Shown here: positions 48,562 through 57,567 of the stretch, one piece after another
Layout of the letters: each line of letters starts with the position of its first letter
Numbering within the stretch: the stretch's first letter is position 1
Source of the DNA: Pelatocladus maniniholoensis HA4357-MV3
GTDB taxonomy: Bacteria > Cyanobacteriota > Cyanobacteriia > Cyanobacteriales > Nostocaceae
Direction: 5' to 3'
Length of the DNA stretch: 64,000 nt
Assembly: GCA_019359115.1 (NCBI GenBank)
Contig: JAHHHW010000079.1
Span: 1 to 64,000 of the forward strand
Position numbers and translations under genes: made by a program
Notes under the pieces: generated by a model
Databases searched by the model: none
What the model saw: the letters and a program-made list of their open reading frames with translations, nothing else
Told to the model about the DNA's origin: nothing

Positions 48562-49086
48562 ATGAATCATTTACATTTCAAATCTCTAACTTTTTATAGT
48601 GTGACAATATGTTCAGTCTTATTATTATTTAAAACAGTAACTACTTATGGAGAAAATAATTTAAAAGCTCCTCCCTCTCTCAAAGAAAGTTATAGTCTGG
48701 CTTTTGGAGAAAAATTGCCTAATTGTAATCAACCAGACACCGTTATCTTAAATATTCATCAATCAGGTGTGTACTTAAATGGAGTTTTAGTACCAGCAAA
48801 TATTAATTTGCAACAACAATCTATTATAGACGACCATCCTACTCTCACTGGTAGATATAAAAACAAAAATATTAGCTTTTCGGGACAAATTCCTAATTAT
48901 ATCCTTTGCAAAAATACAGATGCAACAGATAAAAAAACTCATAGAATAATCAGTCTACAAATGCAAATAGAAAAACAAGATAATTTAATTGGGCAGATGT
49001 CAATCAGTGGTATTAATAAAGCTATTAAAGTTAGTGCTGTGCCTCAAAAAAATCAAGACAAGCCAACAAATTCAAGTAGCCATTGA
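48562..49086 (+). CDS. uncharacterised exported protein
   Basis: A 174-aa protein with a hydrophobic N-terminus (LTFYSVTICSVLLLFKTV) that looks like a signal peptide. The mature part has two Cys (LPNCNQPD and YILCKNTD) that could form a disulfide, and a polar C-terminus. No recognised family and no informative neighbours. Confidence 0.65.
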   Translation: MNHLHFKSLTFYSVTICSVLLLFKTVTTYGENNLKAPPSLKESYSLAFGEKLPNCNQPDTVILNIHQSGVYLNGVLVPANINLQQQSIIDDHPTLTGRYKNKNISFSGQIPNYILCKNTDATDKKTHRIISLQMQIEKQDNLIGQMSISGINKAIKVSAVPQKNQDKPTNSSSH

Positions 49087-49098
49087 AATTTTATATAG

Positions 49099-49175
49099 AG
49101 CGCATCTGTACCGCCTAGAACTAAAGTTCTAGGCGGGATACAGTTTCAACATGAAAAATTTTGACTTGTGTGTAC
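49099..49175. repeat. single-hairpin version of the palindromic element
   Basis: The flanks match those of the element at 43288-43460 in reverse orientation. The centre is one perfect 12-base stem, CCGCCTAGAACT-AA-AGTTCTAGGCGG (49111-49136), in place of the four hairpins. Confidence 0.75.
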
Positions 49176-49419
49176 ACCGTAGCGCTACGCGTTTTGAAAA
49201 ACATCTTTTTTTAAACTGGGCTTTAGACTCAGAGCTAGAGTATCAATTAATACTTTTAAACCTAAGTGCCTTCTGCCCACCTACGGAAGCCGCTTCGCGT
49301 CTACGATCCTCTACCTTTCTTTGTAACAACGAAAGTCAGAGGTAATGTATATATTTCGTTGATGAGATATTCAAGACTTTTTTCAGATGTTGGTTCCTGA
49401 TGGGAATCCTAATATGAAA

Positions 49420-49490
49420 TAGACATCTCCGAAAAAGAATATAAAAGCCTTGTGCAGTCAGGGTCGATACCTCATTTCTGGAGATGTCTA
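49420..49490. mobile_element. short MITE-like element with TAGACATCTCC ends
   Basis: 71 bases with TAGACATCTCC at the left and GGAGATGTCTA at the right, the same ends as 30040-30280 but without the tandem array. It is followed by a C/G-rich inverted block at about 49526-49592 (CCCCACCCC, GGGGAGG, GGGGTGGGG). The whole 49176-49703 interval has no credible gene. Confidence 0.75.
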
Positions 49491-49703
49491 ATATATAGCA
49501 GTTCTCGGTTGTGTCCAATACGTACCCCACCCCTTAATCCCCTCCCCGCTTGCGCTTAGGGGAGGTTTTGCGTCAGCAAAGCCGGGGTGGGGTTCCGACT
49601 GTATTGCATGCAATCGAGTGAGAAGTGCTATATTTCTAGCGCTTTTATCGAATTAATTAGAGCAGTAAAGGCACAATTACACCATCACGGCTAGGAGACT
49701 ATT

Positions 49704-50669
49704 ATGGCATCAGGAATGATGATCGCAGGTAAATGGATAACTGATGGGAATGAGCAAAATCAAAGCGGTGAGTTCCATGAGATACCAACAACGTTTCGCG
49801 ATCGCGTGAGTGCAGATGGAACTAGCGGGTTTAAGACAGAAGTAAGACGCTATCACCTCTACGTTTCCTTGGGGTGTCCGTGGGCGCATCGTACCTTAAT
49901 TATGCGAGAACTCAAAGGATTAAATGATGTAATCTCAGTCTCTATCGTCGATCCGATTATGAGTGACAAGGGTTGGATGTTTTCTGAAGCACCTGGAGCT
50001 ATTCCCGATTTTGTAAATCACGCACAGTATTTACAAGATATCTACCTAAAAGCCGATCCCAAATATACAGGGCGAGTCACTGTTCCAGTGTTGTGGGATC
50101 AGCAAACTCAAACCATTGTCAACAACGAATCTCGCGAAATCATGCGGATGTTTGATGTAGAGTTTGCTTCCTTAGCAACGCAGAAAATAGATTTATACCC
50201 ACGCGACCTACAACAACAGATTGATCAAACGATTGATGCAATTTATCTACCAATCAATGCTGGTGTATATCGCGCTGGTTTTGCGACTTCACAAACAGCC
50301 TATGAAGATGCGGTAACAGAACTCTTCGAGAATTTAGACCGATGGGAAATCATTCTGAGCAAGCAGCGCTATTTATGTGGGGAGCAACTTACAGAAGCTG
50401 ATATTTGTATGTTTACAACACTGTATCGCTTTGATTCAGTGTATTACGGTCACTTTAAGTGCAATTTGCGGCGAATTATCGACTATCCAAACCTTTGGAA
50501 TTATCTAAAGGATCTATATCAGCGTCCTGAGTTTAAAGCGACATGCAATAACGATTATATCAAGCGCGGCTATTACATGAGTATGACCGATATTAATCCC
50601 AATCGAATTGTGCCGAAGGGTCCAATCATCAATTTTGACGAAGGACACGATCGCTTCGCACTTAGATAA
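49704..50669 (+). CDS. glutathionyl-hydroquinone reductase-like GST (Xi class)
   Basis: A 321-aa protein of the YqjG/ECM4 family, which uses glutathione to reduce glutathionyl-hydroquinones. The catalytic Cys lies in the CPWA motif (SLGCPWAHRTLI, near residue 58), followed by VVxDPIMSDKGWMF-like sequence, TVPVLWDQQTQTIVNNES in the thioredoxin-fold part, and the helical domain with ICMFTTLYRFDSVYYGHFKCN and a conserved RIIDYPNLW. A TAGGAGA precedes ATG 49704. It likely detoxifies quinones; the neighbours give no pathway. Confidence 0.92.
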   Translation: MASGMMIAGKWITDGNEQNQSGEFHEIPTTFRDRVSADGTSGFKTEVRRYHLYVSLGCPWAHRTLIMRELKGLNDVISVSIVDPIMSDKGWMFSEAPGAIPDFVNHAQYLQDIYLKADPKYTGRVTVPVLWDQQTQTIVNNESREIMRMFDVEFASLATQKIDLYPRDLQQQIDQTIDAIYLPINAGVYRAGFATSQTAYEDAVTELFENLDRWEIILSKQRYLCGEQLTEADICMFTTLYRFDSVYYGHFKCNLRRIIDYPNLWNYLKDLYQRPEFKATCNNDYIKRGYYMSMTDINPNRIVPKGPIINFDEGHDRFALR

Positions 50670-50713
50670 AAATGGTGCAATAATAGTGTCTCGATATTTA
50701 CTAAAATAAAATA

Positions 50714-51610
50714 ATGAGAAATCGATTAAAAAACAAGCTTTTATTTCAAATTAGCTTGTTTAGCCTATACACAGCATTGACTCTCGAAGCTGGTAGTAGC
50801 AACGCTGTACCAGTATCGAAATTAAAAGATTGGCGTTTTGACCCACAAACATCACAGCTAGAAATTACTCTCTCCGCACCTTCACAACCGCGCTACTTTT
50901 TTCTCTCCCAACCCTCCCGCATAGTTGTAGATTTACCAGGTACTAAATTGGGTTATGTTTCTACTCAACAAAATTTCTCTGGGGCGATAAAAAGTATTCG
51001 TGTCTCGCAATTAAATGCAGATGTGACTCGCCTTGTTATGGACTTAACGCCAGGTACTTTTATAAATCTTAATCAGGTGCAACTACAACCTGTTTCTCCA
51101 CAAAATCCTACACGTTGGGTTCTACGTCCTGTTAACGTGAGCAACAATACATACTCAACACCCACAAACCTTTTTCCTGCATATCAGCAGACACCAAATC
51201 CAGGTTTATACAACCCACCTCCACCTTCTAACAATCAGCCTCTTCCAACCACAAGTTACTACAATCAACAACCAACAACTAATAACCAACTACCAATTAT
51301 CAATAATCAACCATCAACAACTAATAACCAACTACCAATCATCAATAATCAACCATCAACAACTAACAATCAACAGCAGCCTTTAGTAACTGTTCCACCC
51401 CTGCTTCCGAATAACTCTTCTCAACCGCCAAATTCTACTCTTCCTCCGGCGATTTTTCCTAACCAGTCTGGTAATCTCAATAATATTCCTTTTTTCCCCA
51501 CACCAAACTTACCAAACTACCCACTTCCTGACGCCTCTAATAGTCAAATTATCAATCCTAATTCACAAACAATTGAGTTTGGTCAACCTCTACCTAATAA
51601 CACTCGATAA
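50714..51610 (+). CDS. AMIN-domain exported protein
   Basis: A 298-aa protein with a signal peptide (about 1-31) followed by an AMIN domain (about 35-130: LKDWRFDPQTSQLEITLSAP, SRIVVDLPGT, IRVSQLNADVTRLVMDL), which in other proteins targets periplasmic enzymes or secretin pieces to peptidoglycan. The rest is Asn/Pro/Gln/Thr-rich, with repeated NNQLPIINNQPSTT units encoded by near-identical DNA. No amidase domain is attached. It is probably a cell-wall-associated structural protein. Confidence 0.82.
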   Translation: MRNRLKNKLLFQISLFSLYTALTLEAGSSNAVPVSKLKDWRFDPQTSQLEITLSAPSQPRYFFLSQPSRIVVDLPGTKLGYVSTQQNFSGAIKSIRVSQLNADVTRLVMDLTPGTFINLNQVQLQPVSPQNPTRWVLRPVNVSNNTYSTPTNLFPAYQQTPNPGLYNPPPPSNNQPLPTTSYYNQQPTTNNQLPIINNQPSTTNNQLPIINNQPSTTNNQQQPLVTVPPLLPNNSSQPPNSTLPPAIFPNQSGNLNNIPFFPTPNLPNYPLPDASNSQIINPNSQTIEFGQPLPNNTR

Positions 51611-51648
51611 AAACAAATAACAAATGACCAATGACAAATAACTTCTTA

Positions 51649-52185
51649 CTAAAATCTGTCTGTTTCTATAGATGGTGCAACTGCTCCTGGATCAGTAACA
51701 AAGAAGTTTTTAGCCGCATCGTTCTGGTAAACACAATTAATATCAGGTTTTTCACTCAAGTTACCCGTAAAACCAAAGGTATTCAAACGGTTCTTGCAAT
51801 CTCTTACCTGGTCAGATGTCACTAGATTTCTTTGTCTTAAAATCTCCCAGTTACTGGTACGTAGAACGCATCCCGGACGCATACTCGGTTGAGAAACATA
51901 AACATTAAAGGGGTTGAGTGTTACAAATAACCTAGTATCCATGACCATAGCACTCGCTCCGTACTGCACACAAATCTCAGGGTTTGGTGCTTTGGTATCA
52001 ATAAATTCACGCGAAGCTACGTTAGTTGGTGTAAATGTCGCTGTAGAGCTAAAAGCAATACCAATCCCTATACCCAAAACAAACACCCCTCCCAATATTG
52101 CTATGGTGGTGAAATTAAACATTGGGGATTGGAAAATAGAGGGTTTAGGAGGTGTATTTGTTCTACCAGCAGGTTTACGTCTCAT
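51649..52185 (-). CDS. DUF3172-family membrane-anchored protein
   Basis: A 178-aa cyanobacterial protein: a cytoplasmic Arg/Pro-rich N-terminus, one membrane helix (TIAILGGVFVLGIGIGIAF), then a conserved outer domain with Cys residues (EICVQYGASAMVMDTRLFVTLNPFN split by one region, RPGCVLRTSNWEILRQ, VRDCKNRLNTFGF). I recognise the family but its function is unknown. It is convergent with the AMIN gene. Confidence 0.82.
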   Translation of the reverse strand: MRRKPAGRTNTPPKPSIFQSPMFNFTTIAILGGVFVLGIGIGIAFSSTATFTPTNVASREFIDTKAPNPEICVQYGASAMVMDTRLFVTLNPFNVYVSQPSMRPGCVLRTSNWEILRQRNLVTSDQVRDCKNRLNTFGFTGNLSEKPDINCVYQNDAAKNFFVTDPGAVAPSIETDRF

Positions 52186-52281
52186 TGTCGCTTTATTCTC
52201 TTTACATTTTGGACGGTCGGGAGTGGCTTGAGTTCCTCTCCTTATATATATCAGTATGCCTATTCTTAGCTCTTATTGTCT

Positions 52282-52470
52282 GTAAATCAAGTTTTGGATT
52301 CGTAAATCAGGTTTTTGAGTTTTAAATCAAGTTTTTGAGTTGGAAATCAGGTTTTTGAGTTGGAAATCAAGTTTTTGAGTTGGAAATCAGGTTTTTGAGT
52401 TGGAAATCAGGTTTTTGAGTTGGAAATCAGGTTTTTGAGTTGGAAATCAGGTTTTTGAGTTGGAAATTAG
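52282..52470. repeat. 20-bp tandem repeat array
   Basis: About nine units of GGAAATCAGGTTTTTGAGTT with few changes (the first units are more diverged) and a partial tenth. The unit length of 20 is close to two DNA helical turns. The array lies about 100 bases upstream of the DUF3172 start. Confidence 0.9.
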
Positions 52471-52572
52471 CTTCACAAGTATCCCCAATGCTCAAAAAAC
52501 CCGCTTGCTATTGAAATCGCCGTCTGATAGCTAATACCATTTCACAAAAAATCTGATACAAATACAGACCCT

Positions 52573-52618
52573 GTAGAGACGCGAAATTACCCTGCGGGAT
52601 TTTGCTACGCGTCTCTAC
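52573..52618. repeat. GTAGAGACGCG palindromic repeat
   Basis: An 11-base perfect stem (GTAGAGACGCG / CGCGTCTCTAC) around a 24-base loop. The core is the reverse complement of 28339-28373 with only a few changes. The remainder of the gap to 52807 has no gene. Confidence 0.8.
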
Positions 52619-52807
52619 ATCTGGTGGAATGACGAAAAATCGTTGATGAGGGGTGTCACCCCTAATTCGCCAGCTGCATCCTATAAGAAGTCGGGGATCT
52701 TGTCTTTTACAAATAATCTAGGAATGCTATAACACCTAATCTTTGCATTACTTAAAAGAAAATTTAATAATTTGCTAGAGCGTTACTGGTGGGAAATTTA
52801 GTAGAAT

Positions 52808-54649
52808 TTGCCAAATATTTTGATAAAAAATGGTGTGAGCAAAAAAATATCAGTGGCGATCGCCTTTTCTGTTGTATCTAATTTATTACCTTTCAAAGCT
52901 TTAGCAGGAGATTACGATCAACTTTTTATTTTCGGTGATAGTTTATCTGATAATGGCAACCTATATAGAATCACAGGAGGTACAATTCCCCTGAGTCCAC
53001 CTTATTTTAAAGGGCGTTTTTCTAATGGGCCGATTTGGGTGGAAGTATTAGGTTCATACTTAAATATTGATGCGAATAAAACTACTAATTATGCTGTTGG
53101 TGGTTCCACATCTGGAAATACTAATGTCCTGAGTGAATCACTAATCATACCCCTTCCATCTTTGTCATCTCAAATCAACGATTTTACTTCTGCACCAATA
53201 AACCCTAGTCCGAATGCTTTATTTATTTTATGGGCTGGTGCTAATGATTACCTAATTCAGCCAACAGAAAAAAGAGCAACCAATACACAAATAGTAGTCA
53301 ATAATTTATCTAATGCGATTACAACACTAATTAATAAAGGCGCTCGTAATATTATTGTGCCTAACTTACCAGATTTAGGCAAAACTCCACAAGAGCGATC
53401 GCAAGGTACTGCTGACACCACCACTGCTTTAATTAAAAGTCACAATACTAACTTAAATTCTGCTCTTCAAGAAATAGCCAAAAACCACAACATAAACATT
53501 GTTCCTCTTGATATTAATGCTTTATTTAACGAAGTTATTGACCAGCCTGAGCGATATGGTTTAACAAATATAAATGACCCTTGTTTTGATCAACAAGCAG
53601 GTACAATTTGTTCTAATCCTGATGAGTATTTATTTTGGGATCAAGTTCATCCTACAGATCGCGGACACCAGTTTATAGCAGAATACACTGAAGCTGTGTT
53701 GAATGCTCCAGCAGCGATCGTCCCACAAGCGGAAATCGCCTTGCATATAGCCCAAACACAAGCGCAGCTGATCGATGATCGTTTGTTAGCACTGCAAAAT
53801 ACTTCGCAAACACAATCAACAGATCGCTGGGGTGTATTCGTTAACGGTGATGTCAATCTTGGTAGTCAGCATTCTGATGAGTATCCAGATTACGACTATA
53901 CAACAGGTGGTGTCAGCGCAGGCATTGATTACAGTGTCACAGATCAACTTGCTGTAGGAGTAGCATTGGGTGTTGTTAATCATGAAACTGACCTGCATCA
54001 AAATCAAGGTGACATCAAAATTGATGGCTATGCTGTTTCTATCTATAGCAACTATGTTGAGAAAGACTTCTACACTAATGCTGTGATTAGCTACGGTAAT
54101 AATGACTTTGATATCAAACGCCAAATTGATTTCGATCACCGCAAAGCTAAAGCTAATACTGATGGGACACAGTTTTCGGTAAATATCGACAGTGGTTACA
54201 TTGCCAGATCAGGTAATATTTCTTATGGCCCCACCCTTGGCTTGAAATACGATCGCGTCAATATCAATGGTTACACCGAAACAGGTGCGGGTAGTCTGAA
54301 TATGAAAGTAGATGATCAACAAGCAGAATCATTAATTTTGAGTGTTGGCGCACAAGCTGCTGTAACGGTTAAGACTAAAATTGGTTCCATCATACCGAAT
54401 ATCCACGCCAGTTATGAATATCAATTTGCACCCACACACCGCATCATTACTACAGAACTTGTGACTCAACCAGGTGTACCGATGCACGCCCAAACAAATG
54501 AATCTGATCGTGATTATTTTAAATTGGGTGCGGGAACACAGATACTTTTTTCTCAAAATTTTACAGGTGCGATCGACTATGAAGTGATGCTGGGGCGAGA
54601 AAATTTTAGCAACAATGTCATTAAGGGAGAGATTCGCTATCAATTTTAG
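52808..54649 (+). CDS. GDSL-family esterase autotransporter
   Basis: A 613-aa outer-membrane protein. After a signal peptide (about 13-36, ending KALAGD) comes an SGNH hydrolase: block I FGDSLSDNGN with the catalytic Ser, block III WAGANDY, and block V WDQVHPTDRGH with Asp and His. From about residue 345 a C-terminal autotransporter beta-barrel follows (YDYTTGGVSAGIDYSVTD, ending in RYQF). Such enzymes display lipase or esterase activity on the cell surface. The start is uncertain: TTG 52808, TTG 52820 and GTG 52835 are all in frame and no ATG precedes the signal. Confidence 0.9.
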   Translation: MPNILIKNGVSKKISVAIAFSVVSNLLPFKALAGDYDQLFIFGDSLSDNGNLYRITGGTIPLSPPYFKGRFSNGPIWVEVLGSYLNIDANKTTNYAVGGSTSGNTNVLSESLIIPLPSLSSQINDFTSAPINPSPNALFILWAGANDYLIQPTEKRATNTQIVVNNLSNAITTLINKGARNIIVPNLPDLGKTPQERSQGTADTTTALIKSHNTNLNSALQEIAKNHNINIVPLDINALFNEVIDQPERYGLTNINDPCFDQQAGTICSNPDEYLFWDQVHPTDRGHQFIAEYTEAVLNAPAAIVPQAEIALHIAQTQAQLIDDRLLALQNTSQTQSTDRWGVFVNGDVNLGSQHSDEYPDYDYTTGGVSAGIDYSVTDQLAVGVALGVVNHETDLHQNQGDIKIDGYAVSIYSNYVEKDFYTNAVISYGNNDFDIKRQIDFDHRKAKANTDGTQFSVNIDSGYIARSGNISYGPTLGLKYDRVNINGYTETGAGSLNMKVDDQQAESLILSVGAQAAVTVKTKIGSIIPNIHASYEYQFAPTHRIITTELVTQPGVPMHAQTNESDRDYFKLGAGTQILFSQNFTGAIDYEVMLGRENFSNNVIKGEIRYQF

Positions 54650-54697
54650 CTGAAACAGACTACTTGATTTATTTGAGTCGTATAAAGACCATTTGTG

Positions 54698-55600
54698 CTA
54701 GTTACCGCCAAAAAGTCGCCTTTGCAACAATGTAATTATAATGATGACTGTCGCCAATAGAAAAGCGATCGCGGCTGCATACCCCATTTGTAAGTTACGA
54801 AATACTGCTTGATATATTAGTAAAACTACGGTTAAGGTAGCATTGTTGGGGCCGCCATTACCATTTGAGAATATATAAGATTGGTCAAAAAGCTGAAATG
54901 TCCCTATTATCCCCATTGCTACTACAAAAAAGGTAACAGGTTTGAGCATAGGAATTGTAACGTAAATAAACTTTTGCCAGTCATTAGCACCATCTAATTC
55001 CGCCGCTTCGTAGAGTGGTTGGGGAATATCTTGTAACGCTGCTAAATAGATGACCATGTAAAAAGGTGCTGTTGACCAGATATTCATGATCATAATACCT
55101 TTGAGTGCTACAGCTGGATCACCTAGCCAGTTGTAAGTAGGTAGTCCCACAAAAGCAAGAAAATCATTAAGTAATCCATCTGTGTTGTAGATCCACATAA
55201 AAATTAGCGTCAACACAGCAGAAGAAGTAACTGTGGGTAAAAAGTAAAGGATGCGCCACCAGTTTTTTCCATGAATACCAGAATTGAGAGTCACAGCCAG
55301 AACTAATGCCAAAATAGTTTGCATGGGTACGACAATAGCAACGTATTCCACGGTATTCTTGAGGGCAATCCAAACCCGTTCATCTTCCACCAGGCGCGTA
55401 AAGTTGCGAAAACCAATGAACTCGTATTGAATACCGCCAAGAAGTTGGACTTTTTGTAGAGATAGGAAAATTGCCCAAATAATTGGTAAAACTACAAAAG
55501 TTAGTAAAACCAAAATAGCAGGGATCATAAATAGATACCCAGCCAAATCTTCTGCAATATTCCCTCTAGCTTTACGCCGTCGCCTTCTGGCTTCAAACAC
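54698..55600 (-). CDS. sugar ABC transporter permease, MalF/UgpA-like
   Basis: About 300 aa with six membrane helices and the permease motif (EAAELDGANDWQKFIYVTIPMLKP). It belongs to binding-protein-dependent importers of sugars or glycerol-phosphate-type substrates. No partner permease, binding protein or ATPase is adjacent, so it is an orphan component. I chose the GTG at 55600, with GGAG eight bases upstream. An ORF to 55681 is open, but those codons lie within a palindromic repeat element (55621-55731) that has probably replaced the original upstream sequence. Confidence 0.88.
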   Translation of the reverse strand: MFEARRRRRKARGNIAEDLAGYLFMIPAILVLLTFVVLPIIWAIFLSLQKVQLLGGIQYEFIGFRNFTRLVEDERVWIALKNTVEYVAIVVPMQTILALVLAVTLNSGIHGKNWWRILYFLPTVTSSAVLTLIFMWIYNTDGLLNDFLAFVGLPTYNWLGDPAVALKGIMIMNIWSTAPFYMVIYLAALQDIPQPLYEAAELDGANDWQKFIYVTIPMLKPVTFFVVAMGIIGTFQLFDQSYIFSNGNGGPNNATLTVVLLIYQAVFRNLQMGYAAAIAFLLATVIIIITLLQRRLFGGN

Positions 55601-55620
55601 GAAAAAATCTCCAGTGATCG

Positions 55621-55731
55621 CAAAGGGTTTAAACCCTTTGCTCATAGCACAAGTCGTATGAATACGACTCAAATAGATCAAGCAGTCTGCTTAAGCAGAC
55701 TTTAGCTATGAGACTGCGATTTCAATCGCAG
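55621..55731. repeat. four-hairpin palindromic element, copy B
   Basis: Same plan as 43330-43443 but with different stems. Hairpin 1 is the perfect 20-base palindrome at 55621-55640. CTCATAGC follows (55641-55648), then hairpin 2 (AGTCGTAT/ATACGACT, 55652-55669), hairpin 3 (AGTCTGCT/AGCAGACT, 55684-55701), GCTATGAG (55705-55712) and hairpin 4 (CTGCGATT/AATCGCAG, 55714-55731). Confidence 0.85.
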
Positions 55732-55794
55732 CGAGTTTTTTGAACATTTGGGATGCTCCCTTTATAAATTATCTCGAATTACAGGGTGATGTGA

Positions 55795-56211
55795 TTAATT
55801 TTCAGCGATAATTTTGCAAATATCATCTAAAAGTGAATCATACTCAATAAATTCTTCTGGATGAAATTCCAAGTAAATTTGATTGAGATTGGGGTTAAGA
55901 GACAATATACACACCTCAATATTAAGCTTGCCTTTCCGCCAACCTTCGCTGCCAATTCTTAGTACCTGGCAATTAATAGCATAATTAAATTGAATTTCAC
56001 TAAGTTTAATATGATGTTCTCCCAAAGATATTAAATTAAATAACTCCAACATTGAAACGCCGGGTTCAAGAGTATTAGATTCATAAACTCGTCGCTGTAA
56101 TCTATGTCTAATTTGTTTCTCTATTAACTCTTTTAATCTACTTACTTTAAATGTATCTTTTCCTAAAAGTATAACATCATCACAATCTAGAGGTATAATT
56201 TTGTCGTTCAT
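55795..56211 (-). CDS. KGK-domain protein
   Basis: A 138-aa cytoplasmic protein. It carries the family motif in GSEGWRKGKLNIEV near residue 90 and starts with the usual DCDDVILLGKDTFKV segment. KGK proteins are small and largely cyanobacterial; their function is not known. The neighbours do not help. Confidence 0.8.
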   Translation of the reverse strand: MNDKIIPLDCDDVILLGKDTFKVSRLKELIEKQIRHRLQRRVYESNTLEPGVSMLELFNLISLGEHHIKLSEIQFNYAINCQVLRIGSEGWRKGKLNIEVCILSLNPNLNQIYLEFHPEEFIEYDSLLDDICKIIAEN

Positions 56212-56546
56212 ATCAGATAAATAGAGGAAGTTGATTTATGATGGACGCTAACCACCATAATTTAAATACAACTTCTAGGATATTCTGCTAATTAGCTGAC
56301 ATCAATTTAGTTAAAAATTTGAGAAAATAACCTCATAATCTGACTTTTGATTGTTCGCCCGTAGAGCGTCTATGTGTGTGTCGCCGCGAATTATATATAT
56401 AATAAAATTAAAAATATTTACGTTGTTGCACATACTCCAAAAAAACCTCGGCGAAAGCAACCGAGGTGAAACAGAAGTACGAATTACAATTAGAGATAGA
56501 GATATCGATACAAGAAGCAGAGAAATGAAAATTAGAGTATTGATTT
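56212..56546. other. gene-free region
   Basis: AT-rich, with a CCTCGG/CCGAGG hairpin at about 56447-56467. A short plus-strand ORF (56351-56560) runs through here but has no protein-like composition and overlaps the better-supported small minus-strand ORF that follows. Confidence 0.4.
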
Positions 56547-56618
56547 TTATTCGACACTAGAGATAAAAAGTGTCGATATTACAGCGTAACCAGCCAAAAA
56601 AATGACAGCACTAAGCAT
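56547..56618 (-). CDS. candidate 23-aa membrane miniprotein
   Basis: MLSAVIFLAGYAVISTLFIS plus three more residues (SVE): a single hydrophobic helix with a short acidic tail. The ATG has an excellent ribosome site, AAGGAG eight bases upstream. The 3' end of the ORF overlaps an 8-base stem TCGACACT/AGTGTCGA (56551-56576). The size and composition resemble small thylakoid subunits of photosynthetic complexes, but it matches none I know. A chance ORF cannot be excluded. Confidence 0.45.
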   Translation of the reverse strand: MLSAVIFLAGYAVISTLFISSVE

Positions 56619-56805
56619 ATAAAGCTCCTTTGTTGCTCTAGAAATTAAGTAATAATTAATGCTTTCAATGTATGGCTATTATCCAGTACAAACATCTACT
56701 AAAAAGACTATTTTGCTAAATATCTCTTGGATGATCTAGTATACAAAAAGTTGATTTTTAGCGAAAATGAAATATGTCTAGAGAATTACATCAAAGTACG
56801 TGAGG

Positions 56806-56970
56806 TTAAGAGGATGTTTGAAAAGTCCTTCATGATGTATCAAATACTTTGAGATCCCCCTAAATCTCCTGAAAAAGGGAACTTTGATTCTATTTCCCTT
56901 TGTAATGGAGCTTAGGGGGGATCAATTAGTGCCTAAAGTCACAGCCAATCACTTTTCAAACAACTTCTAA
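56806..56970. mobile_element. MITE-like element with TTAGAGG ends, copy 2 (inverted)
   Basis: 165 bases. The left end TTAAGAGGATGTTTGAAAAG equals the right end of copy 1, and the right end is the complement of TTAGAAGTTGTTTGAAAAGT. Inner sequences also match copy 1 in reverse. It sits just before the 57011 gene and may supply part of its 5' region. Confidence 0.82.
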
Positions 56971-57010
56971 TCACTACTTACTTGTATTTAGTTAAATTTT
57001 AAACAGAACT

Positions 57011-57487
57011 ATGAGAAAATCTATTTTTCTGATACTGCCTGTTACGTTTATCCTCTTCTCTAAGCTTGACGCGCAAGCCCAACAAGTAGAGTCTTTAATT
57101 GATCGGCCATATTTAGCTCTGGTTAAAGGAGATACTGCTAACAGTTGTAGCTTTATTTCTGCCGATCTCCTACAACGGACAGCAGATATTGTTCAAGCTT
57201 TAGTTTTCGTCCGCCCTGGTGATTCCTTAGAGGAAGTCAGGTATAAAATGCGTTTCGTTCCCGATCAGCCTAACGCGACTAATACTTTGCAATGGACAGC
57301 AGTTGCAGGTGGAAACTACACAGAGGCGATTGTAAATCTCCGCAACAATAGCGCTCAATCTCGCAGTTTCACGATGGCAATTAATTACAACCAACCAAAT
57401 GAAAGAAGATGTGAGTGGCAGGTAAGAGATCCACAACAGGAAATTCCATTAAATTCCCCAACTTCACCTTTACCCACTGAGCAGTAA
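57011..57487 (+). CDS. uncharacterised exported protein
   Basis: A 158-aa protein with a signal peptide (MRKSIFLILPVTFILFSKL, cleavage likely after AQAQ). The mature domain has two Cys (NSCSFISADLL and ERRCEWQV) and ends in a Pro/Ser-rich tail. The sequence suggests a small beta-rich periplasmic protein. Family not recognised. Confidence 0.72.
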   Translation: MRKSIFLILPVTFILFSKLDAQAQQVESLIDRPYLALVKGDTANSCSFISADLLQRTADIVQALVFVRPGDSLEEVRYKMRFVPDQPNATNTLQWTAVAGGNYTEAIVNLRNNSAQSRSFTMAINYNQPNERRCEWQVRDPQQEIPLNSPTSPLPTEQ

Positions 57488-57567
57488 TTTCAGGGCTATG
57501 AATTTAGTAGAGCTACCGAGAAACGTTGAACGGTAGCCTACTTTTAGATGTTGTCCTATTTTCTCAG

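Noticed and set aside
49151-49345. Plus-strand ORF of 64 codons
   Set aside because: It begins inside a palindromic repeat flank and runs through non-coding repeat DNA; no domain or ribosome site.
56351-56560. Plus-strand ORF of 69 codons
   Set aside because: AT-rich codons with a repetitive Arg/Glu/Asp pattern and no ribosome site; it overlaps the better small minus-strand ORF.
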